A stretch of DNA of 35,124 bases from Acidimicrobiaceae bacterium (lineage in GTDB: Bacteria > Actinomycetota > Acidimicrobiia > Acidimicrobiales > RAAP-2): positions 1 through 35,124 of the forward strand of contig PLNQ01000056.1 of assembly GCA_003141815.1 (NCBI GenBank), given 5' to 3'. Below the pieces are notes generated by a model. The model made no database searches and was not told the origin of the DNA. It worked only from the letters and a program-made list of their open reading frames with translations. The translations under genes and the position numbers were made by a program. Every line of letters begins with the position of its first letter. The stretch's first letter is position 1. Positions 27,795 through 35,124 of this stretch are shown here, in pieces.

Positions 27795-28337
27795 ATGGAA
27801 GAGATGAAGCAGTATCGAGCGACAACTCGGCGAATCCCGTTGGTACGCGTCGCGACCGCCGCCATGGCCTTTTTCACCTTGTCCGCGTTGCTCTTGGCTC
27901 CCGACACCGCACGTGCGGCGTCTAGCCACGCGACGGCGGGCATTGTTGTCTCAACCGCAAAGAACTCCCAGTTCGGTACGGTTCTCGTGAGCGGTAGGGC
28001 CCTCTACACGTTGACGCCGAGCAGCACGGCCTGTGGCACGAAATGCTTCAAGATCTGGCCCGAACTTCTGCTGCCCAAGGGCACCACGAAGGCAGTAGTT
28101 GGCAGCGGCGTCAACGGCGCGAAGCTGGGCACCGTGAAGCGGGCGAATGGTGCCATGCAGGTGACTTACGGCGGCAAGGCGCTGTACTGGTTCTACAAAG
28201 ACACCGCTGGACAGGTAAAGGGAAATCTCACCGACACTTGGGGCAAGTGGTCAGTGGTCGTGACGAAGAAAGCGAGCTCCGGCGGTGGTGGAGGGACAAC
28301 CACGACGAGCCCGGGTGGTGGTGGCGTCGGGTTCTAG
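27795..28337 (+). CDS. secreted protein with PF03640/COG4315-type secreted repeats, short Thr/Gly tail (paralogue 2)
   Basis: Clear paralogue of 25510..26178: GRALYTLTPSSTACGTKCFKIWPELLLPKGTTKA, GKALYWFYKDTAGQVKGNLTDTWGKWSVVVTKKASS; tail GGGTTTTSPGGGGVGF*. Confidence 0.9.
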   Translation: MEEMKQYRATTRRIPLVRVATAAMAFFTLSALLLAPDTARAASSHATAGIVVSTAKNSQFGTVLVSGRALYTLTPSSTACGTKCFKIWPELLLPKGTTKAVVGSGVNGAKLGTVKRANGAMQVTYGGKALYWFYKDTAGQVKGNLTDTWGKWSVVVTKKASSGGGGGTTTTSPGGGGVGF

Positions 28338-28365
28338 TGTCCGTGTTGTAGGAAGAGGAGTCGTC

Positions 28366-29472
28366 ATGTCGTTCTTCGTTGATTCTTTGGTCCGTTCTCG
28401 AGAGTCTGCGCCAGTGGCGCGCAGCAGCCGGAGGGCGGACGGCCCTCGTCTCGCACTGTCGTCGCGCGTCTACTTGCCCGCGTTCTCCATCGCGGCCGTA
28501 GCCGTCGTCCTCATCGCCATCGGTTGGTCGAGCCGTTGGGGTGGCTCAAGTTTCACGGCGTCGATCACCAGTCTTCGCGTCGTCGTCATCGGCCCGATCA
28601 CGCTGGTAGTCATCGGGGCCTTCCTGATTATCGAGCGCATGCACCCCGCGCAACGCAGACCGCTCTTCGCTCGCGGGTATCGCCAGGATCTCCTCTACAC
28701 AGTCTTGAACGCGACGCTCGTCGTGCCGCTCGTGACGGCGCTCACGCTCTCCTTTGCGGAGGTTGCTCGCAAGGGCCTCCCATGGATCGTCGTACCGAGG
28801 TTCGGCGTCGTGCCCCGTTGGGTGGTGATTGCGCTGGTCTTTGTGGCGATGGACGGATGCAATTGGCTCGCGCACCTCGCGAATCACCGCGTCCGAATGC
28901 TCTGGCGCTTCCACGAATTGCACCATTCGCAGGAAGACATGAGTGTGCTCACGGTCTTTCGCACCCATCCGCTCATTCATGTTTCCTACCTCCTGGCCCT
29001 GATCCCGGGAATCGTGCTCCTTGATAATGGTGCGGTCCCGACGACGCTCCTGGTCGTCTACGCCGGCATCGTGGCGTTCGAGCACTCGAATACCAACCTG
29101 GGATATGGGCCGCTGGGACGGGTCTTCGTCAGCCCGAACTATCACCGGATTCACCATCGAGTCGTAGGACGTCAGGACGTCAACCTCGGCTTCGCGCTGA
29201 CTATTTGGGATCAGTTGTCCCACCGAGCGGTGTTTCCAACCGAGGAGACGATTCGGATGGACACTGGTTTGCCGGGTCGGCCACTGACCGTTGAGCAGGC
29301 TGGTGCGCGACCGCGCCACTTCGCTGTCTTGATCGCGCAACTCGTCGCGCCGTTTCGTCCATTGGACGAAGTCGCGAAACTCCCGCTCGTTCCAGAAGGA
29401 GTTCGTCGACTCGGACGAGACGAGGAGTTCCGTCTTCGAGATAACGCCGAAGAAGGAGAAATTACCCGATGA
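28366..29472 (+). CDS. sterol desaturase / fatty acid hydroxylase superfamily membrane protein
   Basis: His-box pattern NWLAHLANHRVRMLWRFHELHHSQEDM and NYHRIHHRVVG; several TM segments. Confidence 0.9.
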   Translation: MSFFVDSLVRSRESAPVARSSRRADGPRLALSSRVYLPAFSIAAVAVVLIAIGWSSRWGGSSFTASITSLRVVVIGPITLVVIGAFLIIERMHPAQRRPLFARGYRQDLLYTVLNATLVVPLVTALTLSFAEVARKGLPWIVVPRFGVVPRWVVIALVFVAMDGCNWLAHLANHRVRMLWRFHELHHSQEDMSVLTVFRTHPLIHVSYLLALIPGIVLLDNGAVPTTLLVVYAGIVAFEHSNTNLGYGPLGRVFVSPNYHRIHHRVVGRQDVNLGFALTIWDQLSHRAVFPTEETIRMDTGLPGRPLTVEQAGARPRHFAVLIAQLVAPFRPLDEVAKLPLVPEGVRRLGRDEEFRLRDNAEEGEITR

Positions 29473-29990
29473 TGGCGTCGCTGTCGCTACGACACAGGGC
29501 TCGCACACTTTTGAACGTCACGCTCAGCACTCGTGTCGCCACGTTGCCCGCTGACCTCGCACTGGTCGCAGTACGAATCGCTCTCGCCTGGATTTTCATC
29601 TGGTACGGGGCGGGGAAGCTCTTCGGCTCGTTCAATGGTCCGGGACTACACCAGACCGCTCTTTACTTTTCGAACGCTGCCCATCTCCATCCGGGAGGTT
29701 TCTTTGCGGTACTCGGCGGTGTGATCGAGTTCGGTGGCGGCGTCTTGCTCATCCTCGGACTCGGTGCTCGTCTGGCTGGGCTCGCTCTGTTCGGCGACAT
29801 GGTGATGGCGATGATCACCGTCACCTGGGTGAACGGCATCAACTCGGAATCGCTGACCCCTGGTTACGATTTGAATGTCGCGCTCGCGGTGTTGGCTCTC
29901 GTTGTCGCGGTGTTCGGCGCCGGCCGATTCAGCATCGACGCACTCGCCGAACGCAGCGTCGCGGCGATGCAGGCGCGCCGCGCCGTCTGA
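29469..29990 (+). CDS. DoxX-family membrane protein
   Basis: RIALAWIFIWYGAGKLFGSF...GGFFAVLGGVIEFGGGVLLILGLGARLAGLAL; ATGA coupling with the desaturase gene. Confidence 0.85.
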   Translation: MMASLSLRHRARTLLNVTLSTRVATLPADLALVAVRIALAWIFIWYGAGKLFGSFNGPGLHQTALYFSNAAHLHPGGFFAVLGGVIEFGGGVLLILGLGARLAGLALFGDMVMAMITVTWVNGINSESLTPGYDLNVALAVLALVVAVFGAGRFSIDALAERSVAAMQARRAV

Positions 29991-30085
29991 TCGTCGCGCC
30001 CTCTCGTCAGTCGGGCCGCCGACCAACGCCTCTTCGCTCGAGGCTGCATCGCTGGCTAGAACCCGGTTTCTTCTCTCCTCGAACG

Positions 30086-30688
30086 GTGCTCGTGATCCGG
30101 ATTTTGGTGAATCTGGTCGGCGCCGCGGGCGCGGCGCTCTTCGCGCAGGCCAGCATTCAGCACTACCGCAGTACGCACACCTTGATCGGTGCCGCGTTCG
30201 TCTTCGAGCAGATGTGGATTGTGGTTGCGTATCTGGTCCGGCGTCCCGCACGAACGGTGAGCCGACGATTGAGTGACTGGCTGCTCGCGTTCTTCGGGAC
30301 GTTCGGGGGTGTGCTGTTCCGACCTACCGGCGCTCACCCTCACTGGGGAGTTGAAGCGGGGCTGGGCGTCCAGGTCGTCGGCCTCGTGATCGCCGTCTTG
30401 TCGCTCCGCGCTCTGGGCCGCTCGTTCGGCTTTGCGGCGGCGGATCGGGGACTGGTGCGCCGTGGTCCCTACGCCGTCGTCCGTCATCCGATCTACGCGT
30501 CCTACGTCTTGCTGCAACTCGGCTATCTGCTGCAGAGCATTTCAGTGCGCAACGCCCTCGTGCTGTTGTTCGTGTCCAGTTGTAACGTCGGCCGGGCACT
30601 GGCTGAGGAGCGTCTCCTCACGGATAACGGGCAGTACGACGCGTACCGTGCTCAGGTCCGCTGGAGGGTGCTTCCCGGGGTCTGGTAG
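30086..30688 (+). CDS. isoprenylcysteine carboxyl methyltransferase-like / PEMT-family membrane methyltransferase
   Basis: GLVRRGPYAVVRHPIYASYVLLQLGYLL and AEERLLTDNGQYDAYRAQVRWRVLPGVW. Confidence 0.85.
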   Translation: MLVIRILVNLVGAAGAALFAQASIQHYRSTHTLIGAAFVFEQMWIVVAYLVRRPARTVSRRLSDWLLAFFGTFGGVLFRPTGAHPHWGVEAGLGVQVVGLVIAVLSLRALGRSFGFAAADRGLVRRGPYAVVRHPIYASYVLLQLGYLLQSISVRNALVLLFVSSCNVGRALAEERLLTDNGQYDAYRAQVRWRVLPGVW

Positions 30689-30764
30689 ATCGTGGTACGA
30701 GAGACAGTTCGCCGTGGCGAGGTGCCCGTAGGGTCAAAGATGAGAATGTACGTCGGAATCCATC

Positions 30765-30784
30765 CTACGAACAAGTGTTCGTAG
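30765..30784. promoter_or_regulatory. LexA/SOS box upstream of recA
   Basis: Perfect 20-bp palindrome CTACGAACAAGTGTTCGTAG; core CGAACAAGTGTTCG matches the known actinobacterial/Gram-positive SOS box. Confidence 0.9.
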
Positions 30785-30866
30785 TACCCTAAAACCTAGG
30801 CGGAGACCGACCGATGTCACTGGGGCCCTCTAACTTGCCCCCATGACAAAGAAGAAGGAGACAGTA

Positions 30867-31922
30867 ATGGCAACCGATGATCGCGACAAGGCCCTCGAGG
30901 CGGCGCTCGGCCAAATAGAGAAGCAGTTCGGCAAGGGCTCGATCATGCGCATGGGCGAGACCATGAACTTCAACATCGAGTCGATCCCGACGGGCGCCCT
31001 CGCGCTCGACATGGCACTCGGCATTGGCGGCCTGCCGCGTGGTCGCGTCGTTGAACTCTACGGACCGGAGTCCTCGGGTAAGTCAACGCTGGCGATGCAC
31101 GTCGTTGCCGAAGCGCAGCGTAACGGCGGGGTGTGTGCCTACATCGACGCCGAGCACGCCATGGATCCGGTCTACGCGCGCGCCATTGGCGTCAACGTCG
31201 ACGACCTCTTGATCAGCCAGCCCGACACCGGAGAGCAGGCGCTCGAGATCGTCGACATGCTGATTCGCTCGGGTGCGCTGGACGTCATCGTCATCGACTC
31301 GGTGGCGGCGTTGACGCCGCGCGCGGAGATCGAAGGCGACATGGGTGACACTCACGTCGGACTGCAGGCGCGTCTCATGAGTCAGGCCCTACGCAAATTG
31401 ACCGGCGGACTTTCAAAGTCCAACACCGTGGCAATTTTCATCAACCAACTAAGGGAAAAAATCGGAATCAGCTACGGGAACCCCGAGGTCACCCCCGGTG
31501 GACGCGCGCTCAAGTTCTACTCGTCGGTGCGTCTCGACATCCGTCGTATCGAGTCCATCAAGGACGGCACCGAGATTGTGGGAAACCGCACGCGAGTGAA
31601 GGTCGTCAAAAACAAGTGCGCGGCGCCCTTTCGCCAAGCCGAGTTCGACATCATGTACGGCCAAGGAATCAGTCGTGAAGGTTCGGTGCTCGACGTCGCG
31701 GTGGAGTTGGGCTTCGTGAAGAAGGCCGGTGCCTGGTTCACCTACGAGGGCGAACAGATGGGTCAGGGCCGCGAGAACGTGAAGACGTTCTTACGTGAGA
31801 ATCCTCAGACCATGGCTGAGATCGACGAGCGCGTTCGTGCACACTTGGCGAACGCGTTGGTGCCCGACGTGGTCGGATCCGCCGAGGGCCTCGACATCGA
31901 CACACCCATCAGCCTGGACTAG
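30867..31922 (+). CDS. recA: recombinase RecA
   Basis: [40 protein letters not shown]. Start at ATG 30867 supported by GAAGGAGA; the ORF track start is 30843. Confidence 0.98.
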   Translation: MATDDRDKALEAALGQIEKQFGKGSIMRMGETMNFNIESIPTGALALDMALGIGGLPRGRVVELYGPESSGKSTLAMHVVAEAQRNGGVCAYIDAEHAMDPVYARAIGVNVDDLLISQPDTGEQALEIVDMLIRSGALDVIVIDSVAALTPRAEIEGDMGDTHVGLQARLMSQALRKLTGGLSKSNTVAIFINQLREKIGISYGNPEVTPGGRALKFYSSVRLDIRRIESIKDGTEIVGNRTRVKVVKNKCAAPFRQAEFDIMYGQGISREGSVLDVAVELGFVKKAGAWFTYEGEQMGQGRENVKTFLRENPQTMAEIDERVRAHLANALVPDVVGSAEGLDIDTPISLD

Positions 31923-33385
31923 TCGACTTCAGTCTTATTCGACGCCGAGATCTTGTGATCTCGAGGGTCGAAGTGGCGCGTGGCGCTTCGAAACTTGAAG
32001 GTGAAGTCGGGCCAGATGGTGGTGTTCACGCCGGCGTCGTTCAAATACCAACTCGAGCACCCCGTGTCCCACACCGTGCCGGGCAATTTGGCCTGGAGCT
32101 CTCGCGTCCAACGCGCGGCGATGTGGGCCTTGGGCTCAATGAGGGTGTCGTCGTCGAGGGCGACGCGTACCGCTTTCGTGACGTAGTTGAGTTGGCTCTC
32201 GAGCATGAAGATGATCGAGGAGTGCCCGAGCGCGGTGTTCGGCCCTCCGAGCATGAACAAGTTAGGGAAATCGGGGAACGTCGTGCCCTTGTAGTTGGCG
32301 AGGTTGCCGTGATAGGCGTTCGAGAGTGTTTCGCCCTTTGCGCCGTGAACCTTGGTGGCCATCGGGTTATCGGTGACGAAGAAACCCGTCGCCATGATGA
32401 GCACGTCACATTCGTGCAGGGTGTCGTCGCTGGTTCGAACGCCCTTCGGATCGATGGAAGTGATCGCGTCGGTCACCAGGGTGACGTTGTCGCGAGCGAG
32501 TGCCGGATAGAAATCGTTGCTGATGAGTACTCGCTTGCACCCGAGGCGATAGTGGGGAGTGAGTTTCCCTCGAAGTGATACGTCATCGATCTGACGCTCC
32601 AGGTGTTCGCGCGACATCGTTTCGGCCTTGGTCATGCGACGGGGATCCTTCACGAAACCCAGCACCATCAACTCGCGACGCCAGTAGTCCCAGGCGCGCA
32701 CTAGGCGCTGGGCGACGGGCAAGGTCGAGAAGACCTTCTTCGTTCTCTCGATGACGGGATGGCCGAGGTGGGGCAAGATCCATGACGGCGTGCGCTGGAA
32801 GACCTCGAGGGTGCTCACGACGGGAGCGATCTGGGGCACCGTTTGGATGGCGCTCGCGCCCGTGCCGATGACGCCCACATGCTTATCCCTGAGATCGACG
32901 GTGTCGTCCCATTGGGCGGTGTGCATGACGGGACCTTCGAAGGTGTACAGATCTTCGATGTCGGGAAGTCGGGGCTCGGCGAGCCCGCCGGTGGCGAGAA
33001 CGACACAACGCGCGTAATAGTCACCCTGTGAGGTGGTGAGTCGCCACTGTTTCGTGAGCGCTTCAAAGGACACGTCGAGAACGTCGTGGTCGAACTTTAT
33101 GAGCGCGCGCAGCTGATACCCGTCGGCCACGTCCTGGAGGTAGCGCCAGATCTCGGGCTGGTAACTGTAGGTGTTGGTCCAGGCGGGATTCGGCGCGAAG
33201 GAGAAGGAGTAGAGATTGCTCGCCACGTCACAGCGACACCCGGGATAGGTGTTGTCACGCCACGTGCCACCGAGGTCGTTGGCGCGTTCGAAGATCGTGA
33301 CGTTCGTCACGCCCGCTTGTCGCAGTCGTATCGCGGCGCCGAGGCCCCCGAAGCCCGAGCCGATCACCGCGACGTCCACCACCAT
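31919..33385 (-). CDS. flavin-containing monooxygenase, Baeyer-Villiger-type
   Basis: [49 protein letters not shown] (BVMO fingerprint F-x-G-x3-H-x3-W-D), second GTGASAIQ motif. Confidence 0.92.
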   Translation of the reverse strand: MVVDVAVIGSGFGGLGAAIRLRQAGVTNVTIFERANDLGGTWRDNTYPGCRCDVASNLYSFSFAPNPAWTNTYSYQPEIWRYLQDVADGYQLRALIKFDHDVLDVSFEALTKQWRLTTSQGDYYARCVVLATGGLAEPRLPDIEDLYTFEGPVMHTAQWDDTVDLRDKHVGVIGTGASAIQTVPQIAPVVSTLEVFQRTPSWILPHLGHPVIERTKKVFSTLPVAQRLVRAWDYWRRELMVLGFVKDPRRMTKAETMSREHLERQIDDVSLRGKLTPHYRLGCKRVLISNDFYPALARDNVTLVTDAITSIDPKGVRTSDDTLHECDVLIMATGFFVTDNPMATKVHGAKGETLSNAYHGNLANYKGTTFPDFPNLFMLGGPNTALGHSSIIFMLESQLNYVTKAVRVALDDDTLIEPKAHIAARWTRELQAKLPGTVWDTGCSSWYLNDAGVNTTIWPDFTFKFRSATRHFDPRDHKISASNKTEVD

Positions 33386-33434
33386 GAACGAACGCTACAC
33401 AAACGTCCCAGCGCGCGTGCGTGACGGAAGTAGC

Positions 33435-34082
33435 GTGGCCGACGTGAGTTTCCGTCTTCAGTTCCGTCGCTTCCTGGGTTCACTCGTGCGACGATGGCGT
33501 CGCTACCTCAACGAAGTCGCGACAGTCGGGCCGAGCGACGCGTGCGCGGGCGAGTTCTTCTACTTCGGTCACCACGCCGCCCTCATGGCCCCCCAAGGCG
33601 TGATCTACAACGAGCGTTATCTCTCCATTGGTGACGAGACCCTCATTGGCCCCAACGTCTGTCTCACGGCCGGCATCAACGGCGAACAGGAGATGCTCGC
33701 CACACCGACCGTGTCCATTGGTCGCCACTGCGTCATTGGGCGGGGGTCGCACATCATTGGCCACTGGTCCATCGAACTCGGCGACGACATCCAAACGGGA
33801 CCCTACGTCTACATCACGGACCAGAACCACTCCTACGACGACATCGACGAACCGGTTGGCTGGCAACGTCCGAGCGAAGAGGCCGTCAAGATTGGCTCGG
33901 GCAGTTGGCTCGGTGCGAACGTCGTTATCCTGCCCGGTACGAACTTGGGCAAGAACACCACCGTCGCGGCCGGCGCGGTCGTGCGCGGTACGTTCCCCGA
34001 CCACGTGGTCTTGGGCGGTGTGCCGGCGAAGGTGCTCCGCCACTACAGCCCGAGTGAGGGCTGGCTCGCGGGACCCGCGTGA
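33435..34082 (+). CDS. left-handed beta-helix (hexapeptide) acyltransferase
   Basis: YLSIGDETLIGPNV...VSIGRHCVIGRGSHIIGH...VKIGSGSWLGANVVILPGTNLGKNTTVAAGAVVRGTFPDHVVLGGVPAKVLR. Start 33435 or 33444 (GTG). Confidence 0.9.
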   Translation: MADVSFRLQFRRFLGSLVRRWRRYLNEVATVGPSDACAGEFFYFGHHAALMAPQGVIYNERYLSIGDETLIGPNVCLTAGINGEQEMLATPTVSIGRHCVIGRGSHIIGHWSIELGDDIQTGPYVYITDQNHSYDDIDEPVGWQRPSEEAVKIGSGSWLGANVVILPGTNLGKNTTVAAGAVVRGTFPDHVVLGGVPAKVLRHYSPSEGWLAGPA

Positions 34083-35124
34083 GCCAAGGGTTCTTCGGTA
34101 TTGACCTCACGCCACTTCGCGTCTCGAAGCAGTACCGCCGGCTCTATACCGCCGGCTTCATCACGGCGCTCGGCAGTCAGGCGACGTTCGTCGCGGTGCC
34201 CTTCCAGCTGAAGCAACTCACGCACTCGACCCTCGCCGTGGGAGCCATTGGTCTCGTCGAGCTGGCGCCGCTCGTCTTCTTCGGTCTCTACGGTGGGGTG
34301 CTCGCGGACCGTCTCAATCGTCGCCGCCTCATCATCTCGATGGAGGTCGTCTTGATGCTCACGACGATGATGCTCGTCGTCAACGCGTTGCTCGCGCACC
34401 CTCTGGTGTGGATTCTCTACCTCGACGCCGCGATCGCCGCGGGGGCGTCAGCTCTCCAACGTCCGAGCATTGAAGCGTTGAATCAGCTCTTCGTGTCGCA
34501 CGAACTGCAGCGCTCGGCCTCGGCGCTCGCCAACGTCCGCTTCACCACCGCCTCCATCATCGGCCCGGCCCTTGGAGGACTCGCGACGGTGGCGTTCGGT
34601 GCGGGCGCGGTCTATGTCGCGAACGTCGTGACCTTCACGTTCTCGGTTTTGCTGCTCTTCACACTCCACGCCACGCCGCCTCAGTTGTCGTCGAGCGTGG
34701 GCGACGTCGCGGCCCTACGCGAAGGGCTGCGCTACGCCCGCAGTCGTCCCGACATCGTGGGTACCTACATCATCGACCTACTGGCCATGATTCTGGCCTT
34801 TCCCGTGGTGATGCTGCCCTTCGTGGCGACGCGTTTTCACGAGTCCTACGCGCTGGCCATTCTCTACACCGGGCTCCCGGGCGGGGCCCTGATCGCGACC
34901 TTGACGTCGCGCTGGACCCGCCACGTGCATCGTTACGGTCGCGCGGTCGTCATCTCGGCCGCACTGTGGGGCCTCGGGATCGCGCTCTTCGGCTTCTCGT
35001 CGTCGCTGTGGCTGGTGCTGCTGGGCCTCGCCATTGGCGGCGGGGCCGACTCCGTGAGTGGCATCTTTCGCTCCACCATGTGGAACGAGTCCATCCCGCC
35101 CGAGGTGAGGGGTCGCATGGCCGG
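34079..35124 (+). CDS. MFS transporter (EntS-like), 3' truncated by window end
   Basis: GTGA overlap with the acyltransferase; VSQGFFGIDLTPLRVSKQYRRLYTAGFITALGSQATFVAVPFQLKQLTHSTLAVGAIGLVELAPLVFFGLYGGVLADRLNRRRL; frame open to 35124. Not listed in the ORF track. Confidence 0.9.
   Translation, partial: MSQGFFGIDLTPLRVSKQYRRLYTAGFITALGSQATFVAVPFQLKQLTHSTLAVGAIGLVELAPLVFFGLYGGVLADRLNRRRLIISMEVVLMLTTMMLVVNALLAHPLVWILYLDAAIAAGASALQRPSIEALNQLFVSHELQRSASALANVRFTTASIIGPALGGLATVAFGAGAVYVANVVTFTFSVLLLFTLHATPPQLSSSVGDVAALREGLRYARSRPDIVGTYIIDLLAMILAFPVVMLPFVATRFHESYALAILYTGLPGGALIATLTSRWTRHVHRYGRAVVISAALWGLGIALFGFSSSLWLVLLGLAIGGGADSVSGIFRSTMWNESIPPEVRGRMA

Noticed and set aside
28546-29508. 320-aa ORF antisense to the desaturase-like gene
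   Set aside because: Mirror ORF with charged low-complexity content; the sense frame has His boxes and TM segments.

Overview
35.1 kb of high-GC, gene-dense bacterial chromosome, probably actinobacterial and possibly Acidimicrobiia-like; lineage is inferred from gene content only. The backbone is mostly ordinary housekeeping: agmatinase-family hydrolase, PLP decarboxylase, pheA, typA/bipA, TauE/SafE, NUDIX, a polar amino-acid ABC transporter, rimO-pgsA-cinA, recA with a perfect SOS box, and two tRNA-Ser genes. Three parts look accessory. (1) A mobile-element scar next to tRNA-Ser(UGA), with a frameshifted IS605-type tnpB and an IS5-like transposase remnant. (2) A secretome segment with an S53 peptidase and a large Thr-linker secreted protein. 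(3) A ~6.9 kb block between cinA and recA. This block contains an ECF sigma/zinc-type anti-sigma pair flanked by two paralogous secreted-repeat (COG4315-like) proteins that share a conserved 5' leader and an unusual C-terminal GGGxGF tail, followed by a desaturase/DoxX/methyltransferase run. Block (3) is the best candidate for an undescribed system. All family calls are by eye; no database search was run.
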